DNA of 64,000 bases, taken from a virus. Shown one piece after another: positions 21,538 through 28,579 of the stretch (positions within the stretch are counted from its first letter, which is position 1; every line of letters begins with the position of its first letter). A program made the position numbers and the translations under genes. Under the pieces are notes generated by a model. That model was not told the DNA's origin. It ran no database searches and saw only the letters and a list, made by a program, of their open reading frames with translations. The stretch is taken from positions 1-64,000 of the IMG/VR virus record IMGVR_UViG_3300018432_000290. The stretch is one strand, 5' to 3'.

Positions 21538-22824
21538 CTACTTCCCGGCCTTGGCCTTGGGCTTGGCGGGCAGGGCGTACCCCTGGTCCGAGGACCACAC
21601 CGTCTGGCCGTCCTGGGCCACCAGGCGCTGCTCCGCGGGGGTCCCCACCTTCTCGGCCTTGGCCGCGCGCCCGGCGGCGCTGGTGATGGCCTTGGCCGCG
21701 GTGGCGAACCGGCGGTAGTCGGTCCACTCGTCGGTGGACCCGGCGGCGCGGTACTGGAGCATGGGCCCGGCGTCCACCAGCTTCTGCTGGGTCTCCGACA
21801 GCGGGGTGGTGCGCACCCGCTCGGCGAACACCGCGGCCAGCCCGGTGGGCTCCCCCTCGGCGGGGGCCTTGGCCTTGGTGGCCTTGGTGGCCTTGGACCC
21901 CTTGGCCTTGGTGGCCTTGCGGTCCTGGGCCTCCTCCTCGAAGGACCGGGCGGGGGCCTCCCCGAGGACCAGCCACAGCTTGGTGGACTTGTCCACCTTG
22001 TCCAGCAGCCACCCACCGGCCCCCAGGACCCCCACCTGGTTGCCCACCCACTCCACGGTGCCCGTCCCGATGGGCGGGAACATGGCCGACTTGCCCCGGC
22101 CGTAGTACGTCACCGTCTGGCCGTGGACCAGCCCGTGCTGGCGGGCGGTCCCGCGCTGGGGCACCGGGCGCTCCTGGGGGCCCTTGGCCGGGCCGGGGTT
22201 GGTGGCCACCGCCTCGGCCACCATGGCCTCCACCGGGTCGGCGTCGTCCTTGGCGGGCTGGCCCTCCGGGGCCGGGTACTCCCAGCCCTGGGCGTCGGCC
22301 AGCTCCTCGTCCGTGGCGTGGTCCCGCGCGTCGCGCTCCACGTCGTCGGCGTCGGCCATGCGGGCCTCGTCGTCCTGGGCGGTCTCCTCGTCCCCGTCGT
22401 CCTCGAAGGCGGGCACCAGCTCCCCGCTGTCCTCGAAGCGCTCCGCGTCCAGCTGGGCGGCGCCCTCGGCGTGGTGGGCGCACCGCTCCGGGCCCATGTC
22501 CCCGGCACAGTCGGTGTCGGCGTCGGCACACGCCGCGTGGGGGTCGGTGTCGTCGGCGGTGGCGGCGACCTTGGCGGCCTGGGTGGCGGTGAACCCCTCC
22601 GGCAGGCCCTGGGCCTCGTCGGTGGCGCGCTGGGCCTGCTCGGTCTCCCACTCGACGGCGGCGACCACGCGGGGGGTCCCGGGCAGCTTCTTGCCCGCGC
22701 GGCGGGCGTTGGCCGCGGTGGTGTAGCGGGTGACCTCCTGGCCCTCGTGGGACACCAGCACCCACGGGCGGGGGGTGCCCGGGGCGGCGTCGGTGGTGGG
22801 GGCGGGGGCGGTGGACTCGGTCAT
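21538..22824 (-). CDS. large acidic Ala/Lys-rich hypothetical protein
   Basis: About 428 residues from the ATG six bases behind a 13-bp element; an in-frame ATG at 22873-22875, directly behind a dyad, would add 17 residues. The N-terminus has VLVSHEGQEVTRYTTAANAR, a central acidic stretch follows, then a strand-rich domain (HGQTVTYYGRG, IGTGTVEWVG) and a Lys/Ala tail with ATKAKGSKATKATKAKAP, reminiscent of histone-like tails. Possibly DNA-associated; function not known. Confidence 0.6.
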   Translation of the reverse strand: MTESTAPAPTTDAAPGTPRPWVLVSHEGQEVTRYTTAANARRAGKKLPGTPRVVAAVEWETEQAQRATDEAQGLPEGFTATQAAKVAATADDTDPHAACADADTDCAGDMGPERCAHHAEGAAQLDAERFEDSGELVPAFEDDGDEETAQDDEARMADADDVERDARDHATDEELADAQGWEYPAPEGQPAKDDADPVEAMVAEAVATNPGPAKGPQERPVPQRGTARQHGLVHGQTVTYYGRGKSAMFPPIGTGTVEWVGNQVGVLGAGGWLLDKVDKSTKLWLVLGEAPARSFEEEAQDRKATKAKGSKATKATKAKAPAEGEPTGLAAVFAERVRTTPLSETQQKLVDAGPMLQYRAAGSTDEWTDYRRFATAAKAITSAAGRAAKAEKVGTPAEQRLVAQDGQTVWSSDQGYALPAKPKAKAGK

Positions 22825-22830
22825 GGCGTG

Positions 22831-22843
22831 CTCCTCGGTGGTG
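22831..22843 (-). promoter_or_regulatory. start-associated 13-bp element
   Basis: Perfect CACCACCGAGGAG before the ATG at 22824. It is in frame with an upstream ATG at 22875, where it would read DTTEEH. Confidence 0.75.
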
Positions 22844-22875
22844 TCGCGCGGCGCGGGTCTGGGGTCCGCGTCCAT

Positions 22876-22887
22876 ATGTGACACACT
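22876..22887 (-). promoter_or_regulatory. half-conserved AGTGTG dyad touching a start codon
   Basis: ATGTGACACACT on the plus strand, next to an ATG at 22873-22875 on the minus strand, as in the leaderless-type starts at 24.6, 25.1 and 27.8 kb. Confidence 0.55.
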
Positions 22888-22957
22888 ACGGTCCTGCACG
22901 GCCGAGACCACCTGCACCGTGCGGCACGGCCGATCGTGACCGAGCCGTTGCGGGCGG

Positions 22958-23125
22958 CTACACGCGCCGGGGTTCCGGCGCCGGCGGCGGCGCCGGTGCC
23001 GACCGTCCCTTTCCCGCCGGGTGGTTCCACCGGCTCAGGTCCCGGGCCAGCTGCTCCACCACCTTGTCCGGGTCGCAGCGGCAGAACAGCCTGGGGGTCA
23101 CGCACATCGTGCACACGTCGTCCAT
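22958..23125 (-). CDS. small Cys-rich protein
   Basis: A 55-residue protein with GGAGG ten bases before the ATG. MDDVCTMCVTPRLFCRC gives two C-x-x-C or C-x-C pairs in the first 17 residues, then a helix (KVVEQLARDLSRW) and a Pro-rich tail. Flanked upstream by a strong hairpin. Function unknown. Confidence 0.65.
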   Translation of the reverse strand: MDDVCTMCVTPRLFCRCDPDKVVEQLARDLSRWNHPAGKGRSAPAPPPAPEPRRV

Positions 23126-23220
23126 GGGGGGGTGCCTCCGGGGTCTGGGGAGACTGCTGGGGGGCCCACTGGTGGACCCCCGTTCCGGCCGAATGAGGGT
23201 ACCCGCGCAGCGGGTGGACG

Positions 23221-23254
23221 AGCCGGCCGCCGCCCACGCCGGCGGCGGCCGGCT
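23221..23254 (-). terminator. 14-bp perfect hairpin
   Basis: AGCCGGCCGCCGCC (23221-23234) pairs perfectly with 23241-23254 around a six-base loop, overlapping the stop codon of the upstream gene. Confidence 0.7.
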
Positions 23255-23594
23255 ACGGCAAGGGGGACTCCGCGTCGGCGTGCCCGCGCGCCCAGCTCAA
23301 GGTGTGGGCCACCATCCCGGCCCAGGTGCTGTCCTCCCCGTCGTACCGCTGCTCGCGCTCGAGGTCGTTGGCGGCCTGGAGCTCGGCGTGAATGGCGTCC
23401 GGGCCGGGCGGGGCACCGGCCAGGCTGGCCTCCCCCGTCACGGGCCCGGTGGGGCGGGTCCCGTCCAGCCACTCCAGCGTGGCGGCCACGGGACGGCACC
23501 GCGCCCCCATCACCTGGGACCACCCCTCCCGCTCGCGCGCGGCAGCGTGGAGTGCAGCGCGCTCGGTGGCGCTACGGCCCAGACCGGTGGTCAT
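23253..23594 (-). CDS. hypothetical protein, probably leaderless
   Basis: A 113-residue protein starting MTTGLGRSATERAALHA, helical, with WAGMVAHTLSWARGHADAE near the end. The -10-like TACCGT lies only eight bases before the ATG, so the transcript may begin at the start codon. It is a single-gene unit bounded by hairpins. Unrecognised family. Confidence 0.6.
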   Translation of the reverse strand: MTTGLGRSATERAALHAAAREREGWSQVMGARCRPVAATLEWLDGTRPTGPVTGEASLAGAPPGPDAIHAELQAANDLEREQRYDGEDSTWAGMVAHTLSWARGHADAESPLP

Positions 23595-23602
23595 GGGCGC
23601 GG

Positions 23603-23608
23603 ACGGTA
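23603..23608 (-). promoter_or_regulatory. TACCGT -10 element
   Basis: TACCGT on the minus strand, eight bases before the ATG at 23594, the spacing expected for a leaderless mRNA. The same hexamer precedes the plus-strand genes at 11.5 and 29.3 kb. Confidence 0.5.
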
Positions 23609-23639
23609 GCCCCACCCACGGACACCGCGGACACGACGA

Positions 23640-23666
23640 GGCCCCCCACCGCGCAGGTGGGGGGCC
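23640..23666 (-). terminator. 11-bp perfect hairpin
   Basis: GGCCCCCCACC (23640-23650) pairs perfectly with 23656-23666 around GCGCA, 31 bases past the stop codon at 23698. Confidence 0.7.
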
Positions 23667-23697
23667 GATCGTCACCGGGCCGAGACCGGAGCGTGAC

Positions 23698-23904
23698 CTA
23701 CTCGGCGCAGGCCCCGCACACGTAGCCGGGAGGGTGCTGGCACAGGTCGTCCGGGCCCGGGAGCGGCGCCGTGGCGGCGACCACCGCATCGGCGATCACC
23801 CCGCGGGCGTCGTTCTCGCACGCCGTCACCCCGGTGGCGCGCACGCGCTCCACGGCCTCGCGCAGCTCCGCGGTCAGGACCAGGGTCACCGTCTGGGCGT
23901 CCAT
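23698..23904 (-). CDS. small protein with C-terminal zinc knuckle
   Basis: A 68-residue protein. MDAQTVTLVLTAELREAVER suggests a ribbon-helix-helix-like start, and the end LCQHPPGYVCGAC has three Cys and a His. A small DNA-binding regulator is possible. Overlaps the upstream gene by one base. Confidence 0.55.
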   Translation of the reverse strand: MDAQTVTLVLTAELREAVERVRATGVTACENDARGVIADAVVAATAPLPGPDDLCQHPPGYVCGACAE

Positions 23905-24251
23905 CAGGACCCCCCCAGCCCGAGGCGGGACAGCACCTCGGCGTCGGCGCGCTTCACCCGGTCCGACCCGCGCGACGGGTTCATGGCCGACGGGGCCACC
24001 CGCACCTCCACGTGGGAACACCGGCCGTGCTGGTCCGGGGCCACCGTGGCCCGGGCGCGCCACCCCTCGGCGCGCGCCTCGGCGGCGGCGGGGTCGGTGA
24101 CGTCCTCGGCGTTGCCGTGCACCCGGCGCCACGGCAGCTGGTGGGTGCGGCCGGGCTGCTCGCACGGCAGCGCGGCGTCGTGGGCCCAGGTGCGCACCAG
24201 CGTGGTCAGCATCGGGCGGGGCAGGGCGGTGGGCAGGTTGGTCACGGTCAC
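23904..24251 (-). CDS. hypothetical protein
   Basis: A 115-residue protein with a GTG start six bases behind a 13-bp element. Mixed sequence with LTTLVRTWAHDAALPCEQPG and VEVRVAPSAMNPSRG. Unrecognised family. Confidence 0.55.
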   Translation of the reverse strand: MTVTNLPTALPRPMLTTLVRTWAHDAALPCEQPGRTHQLPWRRVHGNAEDVTDPAAAEARAEGWRARATVAPDQHGRCSHVEVRVAPSAMNPSRGSDRVKRADAEVLSRLGLGGS

Positions 24252-24257
24252 GGTGGG

Positions 24258-24270
24258 CTCCTCGGTGGTG
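24258..24270 (-). promoter_or_regulatory. start-associated 13-bp element
   Basis: Perfect CACCACCGAGGAG before the GTG at 24251. Confidence 0.75.
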
Positions 24271-24278
24271 GAGTGGGA

Positions 24279-24304
24279 GGGGGGGCCGGTGTCCCGGCCC
24301 CCCC
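24279..24304 (-). terminator. 11-bp perfect hairpin
   Basis: Seven G plus CCGG (24279-24289) pairs perfectly with CCGG plus seven C (24294-24304) around TGTC, just past the stop codon at 24312. Confidence 0.7.
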
Positions 24305-24311
24305 GGGGTTC

Positions 24312-24617
24312 CTACAGCTCGGCGTCGGTCAGGGCGTCCACGTCGGTGTCCGTGTCCTGGCCGGTCCCGTCGTAGATGTGGTCGTGGGCCATGCGCAGCG
24401 TGCCGGGGCGGTAGGTGTGCACCTGGTCGGCGTCCACCAGCGCCACCGGCAGCGCGGGGTTGTCGGCGGCGGTCAGGGTCGCGAGCATCTGGGCCACGTC
24501 GCGGTTCCCGGTCGAGCTGCTGTCCGCGCGGTACCAGGTGCGTCCCCGCGGGCTGGTCTTCACGGCGGTGGCAAAGCGCGTGGTGGCGGCGGTGGTGCGG
24601 TCCTCGGTGGTGGTCAT
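24312..24617 (-). CDS. hypothetical protein, leaderless-type start
   Basis: A 101-residue protein starting MTTTEDRTTAATTR. The first codons are the CACCACCGAGG core read as protein. Six bases before the ATG ends a perfect AGTGTG/CACACT dyad, so there is little or no 5-prime leader. Core: TWYRADSSSTGNRDVAQML. Related in leader and first residues to the genes at 24730-25083 and 27523-27765. Confidence 0.6.
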   Translation of the reverse strand: MTTTEDRTTAATTRFATAVKTSPRGRTWYRADSSSTGNRDVAQMLATLTAADNPALPVALVDADQVHTYRPGTLRMAHDHIYDGTGQDTDTDVDALTDAEL

Positions 24618-24623
24618 ACCACT

Positions 24624-24636
24624 AGTGTGACACACT
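24624..24636. promoter_or_regulatory. AGTGTGACACACT dyad, copy 1
   Basis: Perfect 6-bp dyad with one central base, six bases before the ATG at 24617. Its CACACT half (minus strand) sits where the -10 of a leaderless promoter would be. About 30 bp farther upstream is a second conserved block, GCAGCTCACAGG. Confidence 0.65.
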
Positions 24637-24684
24637 TCCGCATGCCGCCGCACCGCCTGTGAGCTGCGGATATGCCCCGGATCG

Positions 24685-24710
24685 GCCCCCCGGCACTGGG
24701 GCCGGGGGGC
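24685..24710 (-). terminator. 10-bp perfect hairpin
   Basis: GCCCCCCGGC (24685-24694) pairs perfectly with 24701-24710 around six bases, 20 bases past the stop codon at 24730. Confidence 0.65.
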
Positions 24711-24729
24711 GGGTCCGCGGGGCGGGGGG

Positions 24730-25083
24730 TCAGGCCTCGCGGGCCCCGTCCAGCACCTCGCGCATCCCGCGCTGGAACCGGGTCAGGCGCTCCCGGTCGT
24801 CGGCCGGGGTGGCGGCCACGGCGGCGTCCGTGGGGCAGGTCATGACGAACCCGTCGGCCCCTTCCTGGAACCCCTCGGACAGGCCCGCGCGGGTCTCGCG
24901 GTAGGCCTCGTCGGCCTCCTCCTCGTCGCCGAAGGTGTCCCACACGTCCACGTACTGCTGGCGGTCGGCGTCGAACCACACGGCGGCCATGAACCACCCG
25001 GCGGGGGCGGCGAGCGCGGCGAGGACGGAGGGGGCCAGCACGGGGGCGTCGGTGGTGGCGGTGGCGGTCTCGGTGGTGGTCAT
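24730..25083 (-). CDS. hypothetical protein, leaderless-type start
   Basis: A 117-residue protein starting MTTTETATATTDAPV directly behind dyad copy 2. Core GWFMAAVWFDADRQQYVDVW, followed by an acidic helix. Shares its leader and first residues with the gene at 24312-24617 but not the rest. Confidence 0.6.
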   Translation of the reverse strand: MTTTETATATTDAPVLAPSVLAALAAPAGWFMAAVWFDADRQQYVDVWDTFGDEEEADEAYRETRAGLSEGFQEGADGFVMTCPTDAAVAATPADDRERLTRFQRGMREVLDGAREA

Positions 25084-25089
25084 ACCACC

Positions 25090-25102
25090 AGTGTGACACA
25101 CT
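25090..25102. promoter_or_regulatory. AGTGTGACACACT dyad, copy 2
   Basis: Perfect dyad six bases before the ATG at 25083, with the upstream block GCAGCTCATGG also conserved. Confidence 0.65.
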
Positions 25103-25142
25103 TCCGCACGTCGCCGCAGGGCCATGAGCTGCAGATACGACG

Positions 25143-25176
25143 GACCTCCCCCCGGCGCGGTGGCCGGGAGGAGGTC
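25143..25176 (-). terminator. 14-bp hairpin, distal of a tandem pair
   Basis: 25143-25156 pairs with 25163-25176 at 13 of 14 positions around a six-base loop. Confidence 0.6.
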
Positions 25177-25199
25177 TTGAGTCCGTGGTCCCCTGGGGG

Positions 25200-25238
25200 C
25201 GCTGGCCCCGGCCCAGTAGCTGTGGGCCGGGTCCAGCG
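25200..25238 (-). terminator. 16-bp hairpin, proximal of a tandem pair
   Basis: 25200-25215 pairs with 25223-25238 at 15 of 16 positions around a seven-base loop, immediately past the stop codon at 25243. Confidence 0.65.
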
Positions 25239-25242
25239 TTGG

Positions 25243-25773
25243 TCATTCCCCGGCGGCGGTCAGGGCTCGGCGCTGCTCCACCCCGATGATGGTCAGGGTG
25301 TCCTCCCGGCTGAGCAGTCCCGCGTTGGACGCGCTGTCCTGCCGGATGATGGAGGCCACCACCCGGCCCCTGCCGGCGTTCACCGTCCACTGCTCGTAGC
25401 CGCGCAGCATGTCCTGCGCGAACTCGTCGTCGGGGGTGACGAACAAGATGCCGGCCTGCCGCTTCCCGTTGCCCACAGGCAAGGACTTGCCCACGTCCCC
25501 CGGGCCCAGCGTGCGGGTCCCTTCGGCCTCCTGGTCGCTCAGCGTGTAGTACGCGTCGGACACCGGGACCACCGTGTGTCCGAGGGCGCGCAGCACCTCG
25601 CTGACCTCCTTGAGGTGGGACTGCACCGTCGGCAGCAGCGCCACGGGGGCCCCTCCCGGCTGGGTGGACCATGCGTCCAGAATGTCCACCGACGTGGGGG
25701 CCACCACGTCCAGTTCCAGCAGCAGCACCGCTGCTGCGGCCAGCTCCTCGTAGAACTCTCGGTTGCTCTTCAC
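25243..25773 (-). CDS. hypothetical protein
   Basis: A 176-residue protein with a GTG start in a GTGA overlap with the upstream gene. N-terminal helix with LAAAAVLLLELDVV, then alternating strands and helices (GHTVVPVSDAYYTLSD, AGILFVTPDDEFAQDML). The alpha/beta pattern is reminiscent of nucleotide- or effector-binding folds, but no motif confirms it. Forms a two-gene unit with the protein encoded upstream. Confidence 0.55.
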   Translation of the reverse strand: MKSNREFYEELAAAAVLLLELDVVAPTSVDILDAWSTQPGGAPVALLPTVQSHLKEVSEVLRALGHTVVPVSDAYYTLSDQEAEGTRTLGPGDVGKSLPVGNGKRQAGILFVTPDDEFAQDMLRGYEQWTVNAGRGRVVASIIRQDSASNAGLLSREDTLTIIGVEQRRALTAAGE

Positions 25774-26672
25774 GAAACGATCTCCTTCTCGTCGAACTCG
25801 ACGTCCAGGACGTCAAGGTTGGGTCCGCGGCCGGGGGCCTCGGGCTGGTCGTGGTTGAGGCGTCCGCGGAAGGCCTCGGCGCGCGCGGTGAGCGCGGCCA
25901 GCTCCCGCGCCAGGTGCTGGGCGGACCGGGGCGAGATGTGGTCCCGGAACTTGAGCAGCTCGTCCAGCGACGTGGCCAGCTGGTGGTACTCGCTGTCCAG
26001 CAGCCGGTGGACCGCGCGGGCCATGCGATCCGCGTACACGTCGATGTGGACCGGTTCCATGTCCCGGCGCGCGGCGTCGCGGCGGCGCGCGGCCTCGGCG
26101 GCGTTGTGAGCACTGAGGATGCGGTCGTTGCGCTGGCTCTCCTCGCTCACCGCGGCGCGCGCAGCTCGATACGCCGCCGGATCGGACTGGATGGCCTTGG
26201 TGACGGCCTCCGAGGTGACCGGGTGGCTCTCCTCGTAGGCGCGCGCGACGTCCGGGTCGGCCAAGATGTTCTCGATCACCTGGACCTTGCGCTCCGGGGC
26301 GTCGTCCCGCCGGGCCCGCAGGGGGTTGTCGGCCACCTGGGTCGTGCCGGGCCACGGCAGGTCCGGCAGGACGACGTCCTGGCCGGGCTCGGTCGGGGTG
26401 GCGTGCCCCTCGTCCACCGCGCGCTGCCACGTGTGGCGGTAGCGGGCCACGCTGTCCCGCTTGGCCAGCCCGGAGAACCCCAGCCGAGCGAACTCGTCCA
26501 CGGCGACCGGGAACTTCCCCCCATTTTGGGTGAGGTCGGTGCGCTCACCCTGCGCGTCGCGGGTGAACGCGTACACGATGGCCGCGCGCTCCCAGCGCTT
26601 GGCCGTGAGCAGCTTGTCCAGGCCGCCCAAGCGGCCGGACAGCTCCTCGGCTGTCGGAATAGTGATCTTCAT
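25770..26672 (-). CDS. hypothetical helical protein, partition- or DNA-binding-like
   Basis: A 300-residue protein starting MKITIPTAEELSGRLGG. Residues 20-90 are helical with RWERAAIVYAFTRDAQGE and FSGLAKRDSVARYRHTW, the latter resembling a helix-turn-helix. Residues 130-175 repeat short helices (VTSEAVTKAIQSDPAAYR), again HTH-like, and the remainder is a long charged helix. ParB-like or KorB-like plasmid proteins have this helical make-up, but I see no ParB box motif. Function unknown. Confidence 0.55.
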   Translation of the reverse strand: MKITIPTAEELSGRLGGLDKLLTAKRWERAAIVYAFTRDAQGERTDLTQNGGKFPVAVDEFARLGFSGLAKRDSVARYRHTWQRAVDEGHATPTEPGQDVVLPDLPWPGTTQVADNPLRARRDDAPERKVQVIENILADPDVARAYEESHPVTSEAVTKAIQSDPAAYRAARAAVSEESQRNDRILSAHNAAEAARRRDAARRDMEPVHIDVYADRMARAVHRLLDSEYHQLATSLDELLKFRDHISPRSAQHLARELAALTARAEAFRGRLNHDQPEAPGRGPNLDVLDVEFDEKEIVS

Positions 26673-26689
26673 GGTGTCCTCTCCTTGGT

Positions 26690-26715
26690 GGCCCGGGGTC
26701 GGTTGACCCCGGGCC
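26690..26715 (-). terminator. 11-bp perfect hairpin
   Basis: GGCCCGGGGTC (26690-26700) pairs perfectly with 26705-26715 around GGTT, 23 bases past the stop codon at 26738. Confidence 0.7.
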
Positions 26716-26737
26716 GGTTCCTGGCCCCCGGCGGGGG

Positions 26738-27476
26738 TCAGCAGCGGGTGAAGCGGCCCAGCGTGTTGCGGCACCGGTGGCTGTCGTCGTCGTCCCCGCC
26801 GCCGTCCGGCACCACGTACACGTCCGTGTCCGGGGTGGTGGTCGTGGGGGTCGGACCGTCGCAGTCGCGGCCGTTGGCGTCCATGGCCCGCAGGTCGCTC
26901 ACGTAGGCGGGCGAGGCGTCGTTGTCCCCCGCGTACACGGCGGTGTGGGTGCCGCGCACCATGGCGGACCCGAAGTCGTGGCCGTCCAGCTGCACGTACC
27001 GCAGCTCCCGCCCGTAGCGGTCGGTGTCCACACCCGGCTCCGCGGTCAGGGTGACCGGCTGGTTGTACGGGTTGGCCAGCGCGGACTGGGCGGACCCGGT
27101 GGCCAGCCGACCCCCGTAGGTGTTGGCCTCGCAGGAGTCGATCCCCAGCACGCGGATGGTGCGCCCGCCCTCCACCTCGAAGGTGTCCCCGTCGATCACC
27201 CGCGTCACCGTCACCGCGTCCACCGGGGCGGGCGCGGGGGTGCTGGGAGTGGTGCTGGGAGTGGGGGCGGGGGTCGTGCTGGTGGTGCTGGGGGCGGTCT
27301 GGGCGGCGGTCTTGTCGGCCGGGACGCTGGCCTCCGCGGCGGGCGCGGGCGGGGCGGGGTCGCCGGAGTTGCCCAGCGCCACCAGCAGCAGGAACACCCC
27401 CAGCACCACCCACGGCCACCGGCGGCGGCGTCGGAGCTGGGGCGGGGGGGGGCGGGGGCGGCTGGGGGTAGTACAT
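26738..27476 (-). CDS. membrane-anchored thermonuclease-like protein (SNase fold), frame broken
   Basis: The C-terminal part reads as a staphylococcal-nuclease-like domain: VTVTRVIDGDTFEV, IRVLGIDSCEANTYG and DRYGRELRYVQL carry the metal-binding Asp and the Arg/Glu positions typical of the fold. Ahead of it are a basic stretch, one membrane helix (WPWVVLGVFLLLVALG) and a Thr/Pro-rich linker. The expected start, ATG 27474-27476 (MYYPQPPPPPP), lies seven bases behind a 13-bp element but in another frame; the frames meet in a long C-rich run (27443-27466). A one-base length error there is likelier than a real frameshift. The enzyme would be exported or surface-anchored. Confidence 0.65.
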
Positions 27477-27483
27477 GGCGGGT

Positions 27484-27496
27484 CTCCTCGGTGGTG
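27484..27496 (-). promoter_or_regulatory. start-associated 13-bp element
   Basis: Perfect CACCACCGAGGAG before the ATG at 27476; it supports that start for the nuclease gene. Confidence 0.75.
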
Positions 27497-27522
27497 GAGT
27501 GGGTGGAGCAGGGCCGTGCAGG

Positions 27523-27765
27523 TCAGTAGGCCTCGGTGGGGCAGTTGGCGGCGTGGACCTCGTGCAGCGGGGCGGTGCAGTAGCCACACAGGCCCCGGGC
27601 CTGGAGGGTGGCGCGCACGTTGGCCAGGTCGGCGTCCGCGCCCGGCTCGTGGAACAGCGCGTCCACCTCCAGCTCCTCGGCGAGGTCGCGCAGCTCGGCG
27701 GTGCTGTACGTGGCGTACGCGGCGGCCTGGGCCGGCGTGGGGGCGGGGGTCTCGGTGGCGGTCAT
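27523..27765 (-). CDS. small Cys-containing protein, leaderless-type start
   Basis: An 80-residue protein starting MTATETPAPTPAQ directly behind dyad copy 3. A helical middle (STAELRDLAEELEVDALF) is followed by CGYC and a His/Cys near the end (HEVHAANC), a likely zinc site. Confidence 0.6.
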   Translation of the reverse strand: MTATETPAPTPAQAAAYATYSTAELRDLAEELEVDALFHEPGADADLANVRATLQARGLCGYCTAPLHEVHAANCPTEAY

Positions 27766-27771
27766 ACCACC

Positions 27772-27784
27772 AGTGTGACACACT
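27772..27784. promoter_or_regulatory. AGTGTGACACACT dyad, copy 3
   Basis: Perfect dyad six bases before the ATG at 27765, with GGGA on its upstream side and the GCAGGTCACAGG block farther up, matching the other two copies. Confidence 0.65.
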
Positions 27785-28059
27785 TCCCGCCGCGCCGAGG
27801 GGCCTGTGACCTGCGAGGATGCCTTTCCGCCGCGCCAGAGTGCCAGCCTGGGACGGGGTCCCCTGGGGCCGCTGGTGCTGGGCCGGTGCCGCGCGGGGTC
27901 CCGGCTCGGTACGGGTCCAGAGGTGACCGGCTCCCGGGGACCTCTACCCCACCCACCAGCACCCCGCCAGGGACCGCTGCGCTCGCCTGCGGCGCCCTGG
28001 CGGGGCGCCGGCGCGCGGGGTCGGGACGAGGTCATCGCCGGGCACCCCAGGCCCCGGCC
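27785..28059. other. divergent intergenic region with long hairpin
   Basis: The gap between the minus gene ending at 27765 and the plus gene starting at 28080 holds the upstream block of dyad copy 3, and a perfect 11-bp inverted repeat CCCCGCCAGGG (27962-27972) with 27995-28005 around 22 bases. No tRNA or reading frame with good third-position GC was seen. The repeat may be an operator, an attenuator or a small-RNA stem. Confidence 0.5.
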
Positions 28060-28072
28060 CACCACCGAGGGA
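28060..28072 (+). promoter_or_regulatory. start-associated element on the plus strand
   Basis: CACCACCGAGGGA, matching the consensus core, eight bases before the ATG at 28080. Confidence 0.65.
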
Positions 28073-28079
28073 CCCCACC

Positions 28080-28463
28080 ATGAGCGACACCATCCTCCCC
28101 GCCACCGACGAGCTCCCCGACCCCGCGCGACTGTCCAGGCTGGGCAAGCTGGCCAAGGCCGCCAGCGCCACCGGGGGACCGGAGTTCGGCACCCCGGAGT
28201 GGTTCGCCCTGTTCCTGGAGCCCGTCACCCCCCAGGCGCGCGCCCAGCGCGAGGCCGCCCTCATCCGCGCCGCGTTCTGCTGGGTGGCCGCGGAGCTCGG
28301 GCTGGGTGCCCCGGCCAGCCGTGAGCGCCTGGACGCCCTGGTGCGCGAGGAGTCCGCCCGCGCGGTGGTCCAGGACGTCGCGGGCCCCATGTCCGCCCTG
28401 CACGGCGACCGTCGCGCCTGGGCCCGGGCCTCGGCGGCCTACGTGGCCCGCGAGAGGGCCTGA
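28080..28463 (+). CDS. hypothetical protein
   Basis: A 127-residue helical protein starting MSDTILPATDELPDPAR. Contains TPEWFALFLEPVTPQARAQR and ALIRAAFCWVAAELG. A single plus-strand gene between the accessory region and the relaxase region, closed by a very strong hairpin. Unrecognised family. Confidence 0.6.
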   Translation: MSDTILPATDELPDPARLSRLGKLAKAASATGGPEFGTPEWFALFLEPVTPQARAQREAALIRAAFCWVAAELGLGAPASRERLDALVREESARAVVQDVAGPMSALHGDRRAWARASAAYVARERA

Positions 28464-28471
28464 ACGCGACG

Positions 28472-28508
28472 CCGGCCCGCCACCCTGGGACACAGGGTGG
28501 CGGGCCGG
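28472..28508. terminator. 16-bp perfect bidirectional hairpin
   Basis: 28472-28487 pairs perfectly with 28493-28508 around five bases, between converging genes ending at 28463 (plus) and 28580 (minus). It is the longest perfect terminator-type stem seen in the window. Confidence 0.75.
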
Positions 28509-28579
28509 GGTCACCCGGGGAGCACGTGCAGGGTCTGGGCCAGGTGCGGCCGGGACCTCCTGGAGGAGCGGGGGGCGGG

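Noticed and set aside
25770-26672. Naming the 300-residue protein ParB
   Set aside because: Helical composition and HTH-like segments are suggestive, but the ParB box motif and a neighbouring ParA gene are missing.
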